Below, piece by piece: positions 48,389 to 60,700 of a stretch of DNA of 64,000 nucleotides (position 1 is the stretch's first letter; every line of letters begins with the position of its first letter). Made by a program: the position numbers and the translations under genes. Source of the DNA: Enterobacter cloacae (lineage in GTDB: Bacteria > Pseudomonadota > Gammaproteobacteria > Enterobacterales > Enterobacteriaceae); NCBI RefSeq assembly GCF_013375935.1, contig NZ_CP056117.1, forward strand, positions 4,712,001-4,776,000, given 5' to 3'. The notes beneath the pieces were generated by a model that did no database searches, was not told where the DNA came from, and saw nothing but the letters and a program-made list of their open reading frames with translations.

Positions 48389-49360
48389 TCAGCCGAAGTG
48401 GTCGTACCCTTTCCAGTCGAGCGTAACCGGCGCGCCCTCACGGACAAACTGCAAACCTTCACTCTCCGGCATCACCTGCCCGATGCAGGTAAATTTCGCG
48501 CCCAGATGCGCTAACGCCACATCCAGCGTCCCGCGGTTCAGTTCGGGCACGGTGAAGCACAGCTCGTAATCTTCCCCGCCGGATAGCGCCCAGCGCAGCG
48601 CCTGTTCAGGCTCAGCATGGCGCAGCAGCTGCTCTGACAGCGGGAACAGGTCCAGATCGATACGCGCCCCCACGCCGCTGGCCTTGAGGATGTGGCCGAG
48701 ATCGGAGATCAGCCCGTCGGACAGATCGATAGCCGAGCTGGCGCGCTCGCGCAGCGCCTGACCGTGCAGAATACGCGGCGTTGGCCGCAGGTGGCGCTTC
48801 ACCAGGTATGCCGCATCGTCGGCGTCGTTAACCTTCAGGCGGTCCTGGAGGATCGCAAGCCCCGCCGCGCTGTCCCCCGGCGTACCGGTCACGTAGATCC
48901 AGTCGCCCGGTTTTGCACCCGAGCGCTTCAGCGCACGTCCCACCGGCACGAAGCCGTGGATCGCCAGGGTCATCGACAGCGGACCGGCCGTGGTATCACC
49001 GCCAATCAGCTGCATATCGTAATAGTTCAGCTGCTCAAACAGCGCATCGCTAAAGGCTTCAAGCCAGGCTTCATCCACCTCTGGCAGCGTCAGGGCCAGC
49101 GTCAGCCAGGCGGGATCGGCGCCCATTGCCGCCAGATCGCTGACGTTAACCGCCAGCGCTTTATACGCCAGATCGGCAGGAGCGATATCGGGTAAAAAAT
49201 GACGTCCGCACACTAAGGTGTCGGTGCTGATTGCCAGCGTCTGTTTTTCGGGAACATTGAGAAGTGCACAGTCATCGCCAATGCCGGTTTCAACATCAAG
49301 ACGAGAGGTTCTGACACGGTCGAAATAACGGGCAATCAGGGAGAATTCGCCGCATGCCAT
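48389..49360 (-). CDS. thiL: Thiamine-monophosphate kinase ThiL
   Basis: 323 residues against 325 in E. coli. PurM/AIR-synthase-like fold with [22 protein letters not shown] and [10 protein letters not shown]. Makes thiamine diphosphate. Ends DWKGYDHFG, where E. coli reads YDHFATP and overlaps pgpA; here pgpA is missing. Third gene in nusB-thiL direction. Confidence 0.96.
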   Translation of the reverse strand: MACGEFSLIARYFDRVRTSRLDVETGIGDDCALLNVPEKQTLAISTDTLVCGRHFLPDIAPADLAYKALAVNVSDLAAMGADPAWLTLALTLPEVDEAWLEAFSDALFEQLNYYDMQLIGGDTTAGPLSMTLAIHGFVPVGRALKRSGAKPGDWIYVTGTPGDSAAGLAILQDRLKVNDADDAAYLVKRHLRPTPRILHGQALRERASSAIDLSDGLISDLGHILKASGVGARIDLDLFPLSEQLLRHAEPEQALRWALSGGEDYELCFTVPELNRGTLDVALAHLGAKFTCIGQVMPESEGLQFVREGAPVTLDWKGYDHFG

Positions 49361-49437
49361 ACGTTATGCCTCAGCAAATAAAAGAAAAAACCGGAGCCGC
49401 ACTGCCCGTCAGGCAATGCAGGACTCCGGTTTGCGGA

Positions 49438-49857
49438 TCACTTTTTGTGGGGACGGATCGCAGGTGCGGCTTTATCCAGCACGCCGTTAACAAATTTGTG
49501 GCTGTCTTCAGCGCCGAAGGTTTTCGCCAGCTCGATCGCTTCGTTGATGGCTACCTTGTACGGCACATCATCACGTTTTGACAGCTCAAACAGCGCGATA
49601 CGCAACACTGCCTTTTCCACCTGACCCAGCTCTTCCAGCAGGCGGGACAGGTATGGCTTCATCAGACCATCGAGATACGCGCTATTAGTCGCCACCCCCG
49701 ACAGCAGTTCACGGAAGTACAGAACGTCAACGTCTTTCACGTCCTGTTCTGACAGGAACTGGTATTCAACATCAGCGATGTCGTTCTGGGACAACTGCCA
49801 GGAGTAAAGTGCCTGGACGGCACATTCACGGGCGCGGCGACGAGCAGCAGGTTTCAC
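49438..49857 (-). CDS. nusB: Transcription antitermination factor NusB
   Basis: 139 residues, GTG start as in E. coli. All-helical; binds boxA RNA with NusE (S10) in rRNA antitermination. Arg-rich N-terminus [22 protein letters not shown]. 20 bases after ribH. Confidence 0.98.
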   Translation of the reverse strand: MKPAARRRARECAVQALYSWQLSQNDIADVEYQFLSEQDVKDVDVLYFRELLSGVATNSAYLDGLMKPYLSRLLEELGQVEKAVLRIALFELSKRDDVPYKVAINEAIELAKTFGAEDSHKFVNGVLDKAAPAIRPHKK

Positions 49858-49877
49858 GGAATTCCCCTTACAAAAAA

Positions 49878-50348
49878 TCAGGCCTTAATGGCTTTCAATA
49901 CATTGATCATTTCAAGCGCGGTCAGTGCAGCTTCTGCACCTTTGTTACCGGCTTTGGTACCAGCACGTTCGATGGCTTGTTCAATACTTTCGGTAGTCAG
50001 CACGCCGAACGCGACAGGAATTTCAGCATCCTGTGCAACGTGTGCCAGACCATTGCTTGCACCGCCCGCAACGTACTCGAAGTGCGCAGTGCCGCCACGA
50101 ATAACGGTACCCAGCGCAATCACGGCGTCGTATTTACCGGTTTTCGCCAGCGCGCCTGCTGCCAGTGGCAGTTCGTATGCACCTGGAACCCAAACAACGG
50201 TAATGTTGTCATCTTTAACCTGGCCGATACGTTTCAGGGCGTCAACCGCACCTTCCAGCAGGCTGTCGTTGATGAAGTTGTTGAAACGCGCAATGGTGAT
50301 GGCGACGCGAGCGTCCGGGGTAGCTACAGCAGCTTCAATAATGTTCAT
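49878..50348 (-). CDS. ribH: 6,7-dimethyl-8-ribityllumazine synthase
   Basis: 156 residues (called RibE in E. coli). Forms 60-mer capsids and joins dihydroxybutanone phosphate to the ribitylaminouracil. Motifs: [45 protein letters not shown] with the catalytic His. Leader holds a small GC hairpin (complement near 50374-50388) but no RFN element. Confidence 0.98.
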   Translation of the reverse strand: MNIIEAAVATPDARVAITIARFNNFINDSLLEGAVDALKRIGQVKDDNITVVWVPGAYELPLAAGALAKTGKYDAVIALGTVIRGGTAHFEYVAGGASNGLAHVAQDAEIPVAFGVLTTESIEQAIERAGTKAGNKGAEAALTALEMINVLKAIKA

Positions 50349-50435
50349 ACTCTTCCTTTACGGGTTCATTTGGCCCCGCAGGGGGGCGGATTTTATCATA
50401 ATACTTTGCGCGCTGCTTCCCTATTTCGGGAGCAA

Positions 50436-51539
50436 TTACGCTGTCGTTAAATGGAGGCAGACATCCGGACCCACCGGACGTATCTCGCTGAAGGCGAGTT
50501 GCGGTGCGTCGGCCAGTTTTTCAAGGCCGGGCAGCACAAACAGGCCGCGCGCGTCGTTCCCTAACAGTTTAGGTGCAAGGTAGACGATCAGCTCATCCAC
50601 CAGCCCCGCCTGGAGCAGCGCGCCGGCGAGCGTCGGGCCCGCTTCGACCCAGATGCTATTAACCTGCTGTTTGCCAAGCAGCATCATCAGCACCACCAAA
50701 TCGAGATGCCCGTTGTGCTCCGGCACCATTATGCTGCGCACGCCTTCCGGCCACGCGCGCGTATCGTCTTTAGTGCGCGCAATCCAGGTTTCCCCCGGCT
50801 GCTGCACGATGCGGTGCTCCGGCGTCACGCGGTTCTGGCTATCGATGATAATGCGCAGCGGCTGGCGCAGGTTCTCCTGCGGATAAAGCACCTGAGTATC
50901 GGCGTTCAGCTCGTCCCAGCGCACGGTCATGGCCGGATCGTCAGCCAGCACCGTTTCACTGGTGGTGAGAATAGCATGGCTTTGCGCGCGCAGACGTTGC
51001 ACATCGCGCCTTGCCTGTGGTGACGTGATCCACTGGCTTTCACCGTTCGCCATCGCCGTACGGCCGTCCAGCGACGCGCCAAGCTTCAGCTGGATAAACG
51101 GGAAGCCGGTGCGCATACGCTTCAGGAAGCCTTTGTTGATCGCTTCCGCATCCTGCATCATCAGGCCGTGACTGACGTCGATCCCTTCCTGCTGCAGGCG
51201 ATACAGGCCGCGCCCCGCCACCTGCGGGTTAGGATCCTGCATGGCGGCAACCACGCGCGAGACGCCTGCCGCAATCAGCGCTTCGCAGCACGGCGGCGTG
51301 CGCCCGTGATGGCTGCACGGCTCAAGCGTAACGTAGGCCGTTGCGCCACGCGCTTTTTCTCCCGCCATGCGCAGGGCATGAACTTCGGCATGCGGCTCGC
51401 CCGCGCGGTAGTGAAAACCTTCCCCTACGATCTCGCCATTGTTCACAATAACGCACCCAACATTCGGGTTAGGGTGAGTGGTAAACCGACCGCGCTGCGC
51501 CAGCTTCATGGCTCGCGCCATGTACATCTCGTCCTGCAT
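50436..51539 (-). CDS. ribD: Bifunctional riboflavin deaminase-reductase RibD
   Basis: 367 residues from ATG 51539. N-terminal deaminase with zinc motif HAEVHAL ... PCSHHGRTPPCC (about 50-85), C-terminal NADPH reductase (about 150-367, LKLGASLDGRTAMANGESQWITS, GAGP-like VEAGPTLAGALL). Second and third steps of riboflavin synthesis. Start is 4 bases beyond the nrdR stop. Confidence 0.98.
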   Translation of the reverse strand: MQDEMYMARAMKLAQRGRFTTHPNPNVGCVIVNNGEIVGEGFHYRAGEPHAEVHALRMAGEKARGATAYVTLEPCSHHGRTPPCCEALIAAGVSRVVAAMQDPNPQVAGRGLYRLQQEGIDVSHGLMMQDAEAINKGFLKRMRTGFPFIQLKLGASLDGRTAMANGESQWITSPQARRDVQRLRAQSHAILTTSETVLADDPAMTVRWDELNADTQVLYPQENLRQPLRIIIDSQNRVTPEHRIVQQPGETWIARTKDDTRAWPEGVRSIMVPEHNGHLDLVVLMMLLGKQQVNSIWVEAGPTLAGALLQAGLVDELIVYLAPKLLGNDARGLFVLPGLEKLADAPQLAFSEIRPVGPDVCLHLTTA

Positions 51540-51543
51540 GGTC

Positions 51544-52005
<462 letters not shown>

Positions 52006-52145
52006 TTATCTGGTTAACTGATTTCTATTTTACCCTGAACTGGCCCGACAACAAAGGAAGAGCTTTTTGAGACAAAGGATCTATGCCTGAGCGCACTATC
52101 CTGTCTACCATTGCAACAATCTGTGATTTCAAGGAATTAAACGCA

Positions 52146-52685
52146 ATGACAAGACGTTACCTGAAAATAGTGCTGCTGGGGAGCCTCTTCACGCTTAGCG
52201 CCTGCGCACAGCAAAGTGAAGTCCGCGAGATGAAACAGAGCGTGAATACGCTGAACGTGGCCATGGACAAGCTCAACAAGGAAACGGTGAAGATAACCCA
52301 GCAGAACGCGCTCAACGCGAAATCCAGCAACGGCGTTTATTTATTGCCAGGCGCAAATACGCCGGCCCGACTCAACAGCCAGATTGGCATGCTTAAAATG
52401 TCTCTGGTGAACGTTGCAGCCAACGCGGATGGTACGCGCGCAACGCTGCGTATTCAGGGGGAGTCTAACGATCCGCTTCCGGCCTTTAGCGGCACCGTCG
52501 AGTGGGGGCAGATCCAGGGCACCACCGAAGATTACCAGGAAGTGAACGTGAAGAACCAGCTTTTCACCGCCCCGGCAAGCACCCTGGCGCCGAGCGACGT
52601 CGATATCCCCGTTCAGCTGAGCGGCCTCACTCCGGAACAGTTAGGCTTTATCCGCATTCACGATATTCAGCCCGCCGCGCAGTAA
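52146..52685 (+). CDS. yajI: Lipoprotein YajI (DUF3251)
   Basis: 179 residues from ATG 52146. Lipobox LSAC (MTRRYLKIVLLGSLFTLSACAQQ). A coiled-coil (REMKQSVNTLNVAMDKLNKETVKITQQN) leads to a beta-rich DUF3251 domain (SSNGVYLLPGANTPARLNSQIG). Function unknown. Sits between nrdR (divergent) and tsx, as in E. coli. Confidence 0.94.
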   Translation: MTRRYLKIVLLGSLFTLSACAQQSEVREMKQSVNTLNVAMDKLNKETVKITQQNALNAKSSNGVYLLPGANTPARLNSQIGMLKMSLVNVAANADGTRATLRIQGESNDPLPAFSGTVEWGQIQGTTEDYQEVNVKNQLFTAPASTLAPSDVDIPVQLSGLTPEQLGFIRIHDIQPAAQ

Positions 52686-52816
52686 CCTCAGATCCGTAGC
52701 GGAGTGCAATGTCACTCCGCTAACATTTACACTCCGCAAAGATTGGCAACATAAATGATTGCCGCTACAATCCCGCCCGTCTAAAGTACGCAAACGTGAA
52801 CGCAATCGATTACGTA

Positions 52817-52869
52817 TGTGAGAGATATGTGAAACAACACATATTTTTGTGAGCAGGGATTCCTATAAT
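52817..52869 (+). promoter_or_regulatory. tsx promoter region
   Basis: TGTGA half-sites at 52817, 52828 and 52848, a perfect inverted repeat ATATGTG-AAACAA-CACATAT (52825-52844), then TATAAT at 52864-52869. E. coli tsx is controlled by CRP, CytR and DeoR; these are the likely equivalents. The palindrome's half-site spacing is 2 bases shorter than a CRP site. Confidence 0.6.
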
Positions 52870-52954
52870 AGGCTCCGCAGAAACACGAAATATTTAGAAA
52901 CGCAATTCGCGCATTTTTCACTCCCGGAAGGGAATTTCAATCAGTGGCATGATT

Positions 52955-53839
52955 ATGAAAAAAACATTACTCGCAGCCGGTGCAGTTCTGGCACTCTCCT
53001 CCTCTTTCGCCGCTAACGCAGCGGAGAATAACAAGCCAGAATACGTATCCGACTGGTGGCATCAGAGCGTTAACGTTGTAGGTAGCTATCACACCCGTTT
53101 CGGACCGCAGATCCGTAACGATACCTACCTGGAGTACGAAGCCTTCGCCAAGAAAGACTGGTTTGATTTCTATGGCTACATGGATGCGCCGGTATTCTTC
53201 GGTGGTAACACCGACGCGAAAGGTATCTGGAACCACGGTTCTCCGCTGTTCATGGAGATCGAACCGCGCTTCTCCATCGACAAACTGACCGGTACCAGCC
53301 TGGCGTTTGGTCCGTTCAAAGAGTGGTATTTCGCGAACAACTATATCTACGATATGGGCCGCAATAAGTCCGGTCGCCAGAGCACCTGGTATATGGGTCT
53401 GGGCACCGACGTTGATACCGGCCTGCCAATGAGCCTGTCCCTGAACGTGTATGCAAAATACCAGTGGCAGAACTACGGCGCAGCGAACGAAAACGAGTGG
53501 GATGGCTACCGTTTCAAGGTGAAATATTTCGTGCCAATCACCCAGCTGTGGGGCGGCAACCTGAGCTACATTGGCTTCACCAACTTTGACTGGGGCTCAG
53601 ACCTGGGCGACAACGATTTCCGTGACCTGAACGGTAAGAAAGCGCGTACCAACGACTCCATCGCCTCCAGCCACATCCTGGCGCTGAACTACGATCACTG
53701 GCACTACTCTGTTGTTGCGCGTTACTGGCACAACGGTGGTCAGTGGAACGACGATGCGAGCCTGAACTTCGGCAACGGCGACTTCAGCGTTCGTTCTACC
53801 GGCTGGGGTGGTTACCTGGTCGTGGGTTACAACTTCTAA
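52955..53839 (+). CDS. tsx: Nucleoside-specific channel Tsx
   Basis: 294 residues. Sec signal to ...[13 protein letters not shown], then a 12-stranded outer-membrane barrel ending in Phe (GYLVVGYNF). Nucleoside uptake and receptor for colicin K and phage T6 in E. coli. The most divergent stretch from E. coli is about [17 protein letters not shown], an external-loop region. Confidence 0.98.
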   Translation: MKKTLLAAGAVLALSSSFAANAAENNKPEYVSDWWHQSVNVVGSYHTRFGPQIRNDTYLEYEAFAKKDWFDFYGYMDAPVFFGGNTDAKGIWNHGSPLFMEIEPRFSIDKLTGTSLAFGPFKEWYFANNYIYDMGRNKSGRQSTWYMGLGTDVDTGLPMSLSLNVYAKYQWQNYGAANENEWDGYRFKVKYFVPITQLWGGNLSYIGFTNFDWGSDLGDNDFRDLNGKKARTNDSIASSHILALNYDHWHYSVVARYWHNGGQWNDDASLNFGNGDFSVRSTGWGGYLVVGYNF

Positions 53840-53852
53840 CCCGTGCAGTATT

Positions 53853-53883
53853 GCGCCCTCGCCTCTTCCACGGGAGAGGGCGC
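53853..53883. repeat. GCCCTC palindromic repeat element
   Basis: GCGCCCTC (53853-53860) and GAGGGCGC (53876-53883) around CCTCTTCCACGG. Same family as 42578-42614; again next to a GGCAAC-type terminator. Confidence 0.7.
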
Positions 53884-53891
53884 AAGCACAA

Positions 53892-53920
53892 AAAACGGCA
53901 ACATCGTTGCCGTTTTGCTT
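53892..53920. terminator. Terminator between tsx and the WYL regulator
   Basis: AAAACGGCAAC / GTTGCCGTTTT with a 3-base loop, then GCTTTT. Confidence 0.88.
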
Positions 53921-53940
53921 TTACCTCGCCATCCGGCTTT

Positions 53941-54621
53941 TCACTGCTTAACCTTGCGCAAAAAATCCGCCAACGACCTGTCCGCGCTTTCGCTAAACCG
54001 TCTTTCCGTCTGTGCAATATTGAGGCATCTGTCGAGACGGAAGCAGCGATAGTCATTGCGCCGCTCGCACCACGCGGCCAGCAGCCAGTGCTCGCCCCAA
54101 AAGAACAGCCCAAGCGGCTGGACCTCACGCCGGCTTAACTGCCCGGCCTCATCACGATAGTGCAGCGCCAGCACGCGCTGAGCGGAGATGGCCTGGTGAA
54201 TCAGGTCGAAGCCGCTGCGCGAGTGCTGCTGTAGCGCAATTTCCGGGGCATAAATCCGCGTCTGTTCGGCCCTGCGGCGACACTCCTCCGGCAGGATCGC
54301 CAGCACTTTTTCCTGCGCCGACTCAAGCTCTCGCGACAGTGACTCCCCGCCCCAGGTCTTGAGCAGGCGGATCGCCACCATTAGCGCCTCGGACTCTTTG
54401 TTGGTCAGCATTAGCGGCGGCAAATCAAAGCCCGACATCAGGCGATATCCGCTTCCCGCCTCGCCTTCTACCGGCACGCCAGACAGCGACAGGTCGCGGA
54501 TATCGCGGTAAATCGTGCGTTCAGATACGCCCAGCCTTTCTGCCAGATGCGCCGCCGTTGTCAGACGCCTGCCCCGCAGGATTTGCACAATCTGAAATAA
54601 ACGGTCAGCGCGTCGGGTCAT
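53941..54621 (-). CDS. YafY-type transcriptional regulator with WYL domain
   Basis: 226 residues from ATG 54621. N-terminal HTH_11 winged helix (RRADRLFQIVQILRGRRLTTAAHLAERLGVSERTIYRDIRDLSLSGVPV), then a WYL domain (about 130-220, ALHYRDEAGQLSRREVQPLGLFFWGEHWLLAAWCERRNDYRCFRLDR). Ligand unknown. Follows the VOC gene by 14 bases, so co-transcribed. E. coli has yajD, not this pair, between secF and tsx. Confidence 0.9.
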   Translation of the reverse strand: MTRRADRLFQIVQILRGRRLTTAAHLAERLGVSERTIYRDIRDLSLSGVPVEGEAGSGYRLMSGFDLPPLMLTNKESEALMVAIRLLKTWGGESLSRELESAQEKVLAILPEECRRRAEQTRIYAPEIALQQHSRSGFDLIHQAISAQRVLALHYRDEAGQLSRREVQPLGLFFWGEHWLLAAWCERRNDYRCFRLDRCLNIAQTERRFSESADRSLADFLRKVKQ

Positions 54622-54635
54622 CGTGTTTGTTGCTC

Positions 54636-55001
54636 TCAGGCCGGTTGATGAAGGCCGACGCGATTGCCTTCGCTGTCGGTAAACAGGGCGATAGTGCCAA
54701 TACCGTCTGGCAATTCCAGCGGGCCAAACACGCACTCGCCGCCCGCGGAAGCGATACGATCGAGCGTGGCCGCCAGGCTGTCAGTGTGCAGATAAATAAT
54801 AGCGCCCTGAGAGGACGGCGTAATACCGTCAAATTTTGCCAGCGCGCCGCCGGTGGCGGGATCCTCATGCGGGAAAATCGCCAGTTCCGCCACGTCCATC
54901 TTCTCGCGGCGCAGCGCAACCTGCATCACCGGCCCGTAGAATTTGATGGCGCGGTCCATGTCGACGACGGGAATTTCAAACCAGTTAATCACACTTTTCA
55001 T
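54636..55001 (-). CDS. VOC-family (glyoxalase/dioxygenase-like) protein
   Basis: 121 residues, one vicinal-oxygen-chelate domain of two beta-alpha-beta3 modules: INWFEIPVVDMDRAIKFYGPVMQ and GAIIYLHTDSLAATLDRIASAGG...IALFTDSEGNRVGLHQP. The terminal Glu of canonical glyoxalase I is not obvious. Substrate unknown; such proteins often confer resistance or handle aldehydes. Preceded by the palindrome at 55049-55072. Confidence 0.88.
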   Translation of the reverse strand: MKSVINWFEIPVVDMDRAIKFYGPVMQVALRREKMDVAELAIFPHEDPATGGALAKFDGITPSSQGAIIYLHTDSLAATLDRIASAGGECVFGPLELPDGIGTIALFTDSEGNRVGLHQPA

Positions 55002-55048
55002 ACTTCCTCCTGCCTGCTGTTAGGGTTCAGAGGGAGTCTACGCCAGGG

Positions 55049-55072
55049 CTCCTGACAGCATACTGTCAGGAG
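55049..55072. promoter_or_regulatory. 24-bp perfect palindrome upstream of the VOC-WYL operon
   Basis: Ten-base arms CTCCTGACAG and CTGTCAGGAG around CATA, about 50 bp upstream of the VOC start codon. It lacks a U-tract. The best candidate for autoregulation by the WYL regulator. Confidence 0.7.
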
Positions 55073-55090
55073 TATTTATCCGGTTCAGGT

Positions 55091-55119
55091 AAAAAAAATC
55101 CCGGCCAACAGGCCGGGAT
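55091..55119 (-). terminator. secF terminator
   Basis: ATCCCGGCC / GGCCGGGAT with a 3-base loop; eight T follow on the minus strand. Ends the queA-secF operon. Confidence 0.92.
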
Positions 55120-55143
55120 TTCGATACCGCATAAGACGTTGCC

Positions 55144-56115
55144 TTACGGCAGAATTGACGGCTGATCCGCCCCTTCTTTCTCGACCTTCTGCTGGATCAG
55201 GTGCTCGCGCTTCATGCCCAGCTTCAGCGCCAGCGCGGACGCCACGTAGATAGATGAGGCCGTACCGATAGAAACACCGATCAGCATGGTCAGCGAGAAG
55301 CCTTCCAGCACCGGGCCACCGAACAGGAACAGCATCAGGATCACCATCAACGTGGTGCCGGAGGTGATCAACGTACGGTGCAGCGTCTGGGTCAACGACA
55401 CGTTAAAGATTTCGTACGGCGTACCGCGACGGATCTTACGGAAGTTTTCACGAATACGGTCAGATACCACGATGCTGTCGTTCAGTGAGTAACCGATAAC
55501 GGACATCAAGGATGCCACAATCGTCAGGTCAATCTCAATGTGGAACAGGGACAGTATGCCCATGGTAATGACCACGTCGTGCGCCAGAGCGATAACCACG
55601 CCTGCCGCCAGTCGCCACTCAAAGCGGAAACCGACGTAAATCAGGATCGAGATCAGCGCCACCAGCAGCGCCATAGCGCCGGTCTGCGCCAGGTCTGCAC
55701 CGACGCTCGGGCCGACAAACTCGATACGCTTAACCGTCGCGTCCTGGCTGGTCGTTTCGTTAATAACCTGTACGACCTTGCTGCCCAGCTCCTGGCTGCC
55801 GTTAGCATCGTGTACCGGCGGCATACGCACCATGATGTCGCGGCTGCTGCCGAAGTTCTGCAACAGCGGCTCTTCAAAGCCCGCTTTTTGCAGCGACTCG
55901 CGCATCTGGTCCATATCGACCGGTTTTTCCAGGGTAATTTCAATCACCGTACCACCGGTGAAATCAAGCCCCCAGTTAAAGCCCTTCACGCCCATAATGA
56001 CGATGGACAAAATCAGCAGAAAACCTGAAATGCCGAAGGCCCAGTAGTCCCAGCGCATAAAGTCCCAGACTTTACGGCCATGGTTCAATTGTTCAACAGT
56101 ATATTCCTGTGCCAC
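55144..56115 (-). CDS. secF: Protein translocase subunit SecF
   Basis: 323 residues, GTG start as in E. coli. Six helices with a large periplasmic loop; the SecD/F family block [15 protein letters not shown] and [19 protein letters not shown] are present. Uses the proton motive force to pull exported proteins. 10 bases after secD. Confidence 0.98.
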   Translation of the reverse strand: MAQEYTVEQLNHGRKVWDFMRWDYWAFGISGFLLILSIVIMGVKGFNWGLDFTGGTVIEITLEKPVDMDQMRESLQKAGFEEPLLQNFGSSRDIMVRMPPVHDANGSQELGSKVVQVINETTSQDATVKRIEFVGPSVGADLAQTGAMALLVALISILIYVGFRFEWRLAAGVVIALAHDVVITMGILSLFHIEIDLTIVASLMSVIGYSLNDSIVVSDRIRENFRKIRRGTPYEIFNVSLTQTLHRTLITSGTTLMVILMLFLFGGPVLEGFSLTMLIGVSIGTASSIYVASALALKLGMKREHLIQQKVEKEGADQPSILP

Positions 56116-56125
56116 AACGCACTCC

Positions 56126-57973
56126 TCAGATAGACAGCTTTTTGACGCGCTTGCCGCCGTACAGCAGGTTCACGATGGCACGGGTGCCGACAATAGCGGT
56201 AAACATCGACGTTGCGACACCGATACCGGTTGTAATCGCAAAGCCTTTGATCGCGCCAGTACCCACTGCATACAGGATAAGAACCTTAATCAGTGTTGTT
56301 ACGTTCGCATCAAAGATGGAGCTGAACGCCCCTTTGTAGCCTTCTTCAATCGCCTGCTGTACAGAGCGACCGTTGCTCAGCTCTTCTTTGATACGCTCGT
56401 TTATCAGTACGTTGGCGTCGACCGCCACCGCAAGGGTTAGCACGATACCCGCTATACCCGGCATGGTTAGCGTCGCCCCTGGCAGCAGGGACATGATACC
56501 GATGATCAGCACCAGGTTGGCAATCAGCGCAGACGTCGCGATCAGGCCGAACTTCTTGTAGAAGAAGATCATGAAGATGATGGACACCGCCAGACCAGCC
56601 AGACACGCTTCCAGACCCTGTTTGATGTTCTGCATACCCAGGGTTGGACCAATCGTACGTTCTTCAACAATCTGAATTGGCGCAATCAGCGCACCGGCAC
56701 GCAGCAGCAGAGAAAGCTGACGCGCTTCGTTCGGGTTGCTGATACCGGTAATGCGGAAGCTGTTACCCAGACGAGACTGGATGTTGGCGATGTTAATCAC
56801 CTCTTCCTCTTTCACCAGCACCGCGCGACCATTAGCGTCTTTTTTACCGCTGTCTTTGTACTCCACGAACAGGGTCGCCATCGGCTTGCCGATATTGTCC
56901 TTGGTGAAGTTAGACATGATGTTACCACCCGCGCTATCCAGCGAGATGTTAACCTGCGGCTGGTTGTACTCATCCTGGCTTGAAGTGGAGTCGGTGATAT
57001 GGTCACCGGTCAGGATCACGCGCTTGTACAGCACAACAGGCTGGCCTTCACGGGTCTGTTTCACTTCGGAATCGCCCGGCACACGGCCTGAGGCCGCAGC
57101 AGCCTGATCGACGTTGGAGTTAACCAGGCGGAACTCCAGGGTCGCCGTCGCGCCCAGAATCTCTTTCGCCCGCGCGGTATCCTGGATACCCGGCAGTTCA
57201 ACCACGATACGGTCAGCACCCTGACGCTGTACCAGCGGTTCAGCCACGCCCAGCTGGTTTACACGGTTACGCAGAATGTTGATGTTCTGCTGAACGGCGT
57301 ATTCACGCGCTTCGCTCAGACGCGCATCCGTCATTACCGCACGCAGCTGGTTGCTGCCCTGAGAGGTGATGACCAGATCGCGGTGACGCTGGGTCAGATA
57401 AGTTACAGCCTGATCGCGCGCCGCGCTGTCGCGGAACGTGATGCTCATGCCGTAGTTATCTTCTTTACGGACGGTGGTGTACGGAATGCCTTTATCGCGC
57501 AGGTCGCTGCGCAGGCTGTCGATATTTTGTTCCTGCAGCTTGCCGAGGGCGGTATCCATATCCACTTCCATCAGGAAGTGAACGCCACCACGCAGGTCAA
57601 GACCGAGTTTCATTGGCTCTGCGTTAAGCGCAGCCAGCCAACGTGGGGTTGCAGGAGCAAGGTTAAGCGCCACGACGTATTTATCACCCAGCACGCCCAT
57701 CAGCGCTTCACGTGCGCGGAGCTGCGTGTCGGTGGTGTCGAAGCGAGCAAGAATTGCGCCCTCTTCCAGTGCCACAGACTTAGCGGTAATTTTTTCTTCT
57801 TGTAACGTTTTCTGGACCTGGATCAGCGTTTGCTCACTGGCGGCGACACCGCGCGCGCCAGTGATTTGAACGGCCGGATCCTCACCATACAGGTTGGGAA
57901 GCGCGTACAGCAGGCCGACGATAATCACGACGACCAGCATGATGTACTTCCACAAAGGATAACGGTTTAACAC
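56126..57973 (-). CDS. secD: Protein translocase subunit SecD
   Basis: 615 residues, GTG start as in E. coli. One N-terminal helix, P1 periplasmic domain (about 30-450), then five helices. [14 protein letters not shown] and [23 protein letters not shown] are characteristic, with a conserved intramembrane Asp. Works with SecF and YajC. Confidence 0.98.
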   Translation of the reverse strand: MLNRYPLWKYIMLVVVIIVGLLYALPNLYGEDPAVQITGARGVAASEQTLIQVQKTLQEEKITAKSVALEEGAILARFDTTDTQLRAREALMGVLGDKYVVALNLAPATPRWLAALNAEPMKLGLDLRGGVHFLMEVDMDTALGKLQEQNIDSLRSDLRDKGIPYTTVRKEDNYGMSITFRDSAARDQAVTYLTQRHRDLVITSQGSNQLRAVMTDARLSEAREYAVQQNINILRNRVNQLGVAEPLVQRQGADRIVVELPGIQDTARAKEILGATATLEFRLVNSNVDQAAAASGRVPGDSEVKQTREGQPVVLYKRVILTGDHITDSTSSQDEYNQPQVNISLDSAGGNIMSNFTKDNIGKPMATLFVEYKDSGKKDANGRAVLVKEEEVINIANIQSRLGNSFRITGISNPNEARQLSLLLRAGALIAPIQIVEERTIGPTLGMQNIKQGLEACLAGLAVSIIFMIFFYKKFGLIATSALIANLVLIIGIMSLLPGATLTMPGIAGIVLTLAVAVDANVLINERIKEELSNGRSVQQAIEEGYKGAFSSIFDANVTTLIKVLILYAVGTGAIKGFAITTGIGVATSMFTAIVGTRAIVNLLYGGKRVKKLSI

Positions 57974-58000
57974 GGCAGTTCCCTTTGGGAAAAGTTGGGA

Positions 58001-58333
58001 TTACAGCGCCTTCATGGTGCCTTTCGGCAGAACGGCAGCTACGAAGTCACGTTTGATAACCACTTCAGTGGTGTCGTTGAGGGCGATAGCAATGTAGCCG
58101 TTTTCCGCTACTTTGGTTACGCGACCTACCAGGCCACCATTGGTCAGGACTTCATCGCCTTTCGCGATGGAGTTCATCAGGTTTTTGTGCTCTTTAGTAC
58201 GCTTCTGCTGTGGACGCAGGATCATGAAGTAGAAGATCAGACCGAACACAACCAGCATCAGAATCAGTGACATTGGGCTGCCCTGCGCTGGTGCTCCCGT
58301 TGCTGCTACCGCATCAGAAATAAAAAAGCTCAT
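58001..58333 (-). CDS. yajC: Sec translocase accessory subunit YajC
   Basis: 110 residues. One helix (SLILMLVVFGLIFYFMILRPQQKR) and a cytosolic beta domain (LTNGGLVGRVTKVAENGYIAIAL). Part of SecDF-YajC. Confidence 0.98.
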   Translation of the reverse strand: MSFFISDAVAATGAPAQGSPMSLILMLVVFGLIFYFMILRPQQKRTKEHKNLMNSIAKGDEVLTNGGLVGRVTKVAENGYIAIALNDTTEVVIKRDFVAAVLPKGTMKAL

Positions 58334-58355
58334 TCAAATTCCCTCATTATTAAAA

Positions 58356-59537
<1,182 letters not shown>

Positions 59538-60608
59538 TTATTCCCCGACACGCTCATTCAAAGCCTGCGGATTGTACGTGATAAACATCGCGTCACCGTA
59601 GCTAAAAAAGCGATATTTTTGTTCTACCGCAGACTTGTAGGCATTCATCGTATGCTGATAACCCGCAAATGCGGAGACCAGCATAATCAGCGTAGATTCA
59701 GGCAGATGGAAGTTGGTCACCAGCGCATCAATCACTTTGTACTGATAGCCCGGGTAGATAAAGATCTGCGTATCGCCAAAGAACGGCTCGATCAAACCGC
59801 TTTTCGCGGCCTGCGCGGCGCTCTCAAGGGAACGTACCGACGTCGTACCGACGGCCACGACGCGGCTGCCGCGCGCTTTCGCCGCCAGCACCGCATCCAC
59901 CACCTCCTGCGGCACTTCGGCGTATTCAGAGTGCATGATGTGGTCTTCAATGCTATCCACGCGTACCGGCTGGAACGTCCCCGCGCCGACGTGCAGCGTC
60001 ACGAAGGCCATCTCGATGCCTTTGGCGCGCAGTTTTTCCAGCAGCGGCTCATCAAAGTGCAGGCCTGCCGTCGGCGCCGCGACCGCGCCAGGCTTCTGGC
60101 TGTAGACGGTCTGGTACAGCTCGCGGTCGGCCTCTTCGTCCGGGCGCTCAATGTACGGCGGCAGCGGCATGTGGCCGATGGTGTTGAGGATATCAAGCAC
60201 CGTGCGCTCGTCGTTGAATTCCACCTCGAACAGCGCATCGTGACGCGCGGTCATGGTCGCTTTGATGCTCTCGTCATCGCCCAGCAGCAGCTCAGCGCCC
60301 GGCTTCGGCGCTTTGGAGGCGCGAATATGTGCCAGAATACGTTTATCATCGAGCATACGTTCGACCAGCACCTCAATCTTACCGCCGCTGGCTTTACGGC
60401 CAAACAGACGCGCCGGGATCACGCGGGTATTGTTAAAGACCAGCAGATCGCCAGGGTTGAGCTTGTCGAGCAGATCGGTGAAAGTACCGTGCGTCAGCGC
60501 GCCCGTTGGCCCGTCAAGTGACAGCAAGCGACAGCTGCTACGCTCAGGCATGGGGTAGTGAGCAATCAGGGATTCAGGTAGTTCAAAGGAGAAATCGGCG
60601 ACGCGCAT
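59538..60608 (-). CDS. queA: S-adenosylmethionine:tRNA ribosyltransferase-isomerase QueA
   Basis: 356 residues from ATG 60608. Makes epoxyqueuosine from preQ1-tRNA. Blocks [37 protein letters not shown] [13 protein letters not shown]. Precedes tgt by 54 bases; head of queA-tgt-yajC-secD-secF. Confidence 0.98.
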   Translation of the reverse strand: MRVADFSFELPESLIAHYPMPERSSCRLLSLDGPTGALTHGTFTDLLDKLNPGDLLVFNNTRVIPARLFGRKASGGKIEVLVERMLDDKRILAHIRASKAPKPGAELLLGDDESIKATMTARHDALFEVEFNDERTVLDILNTIGHMPLPPYIERPDEEADRELYQTVYSQKPGAVAAPTAGLHFDEPLLEKLRAKGIEMAFVTLHVGAGTFQPVRVDSIEDHIMHSEYAEVPQEVVDAVLAAKARGSRVVAVGTTSVRSLESAAQAAKSGLIEPFFGDTQIFIYPGYQYKVIDALVTNFHLPESTLIMLVSAFAGYQHTMNAYKSAVEQKYRFFSYGDAMFITYNPQALNERVGE

Positions 60609-60700
60609 GACGTATACTCGTGACTTAAAAACAGGCGGCATAGTCTAGTGCTCACACCCATTTGCTGCAACAACTAGCCGCCACCGGACAAATAAAACGC

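Noticed and set aside
50349..50435. FMN riboswitch before ribH
   Set aside because: Only a short GC hairpin is visible; the multi-stem RFN consensus is absent, as expected since the enteric switch is at ribB.
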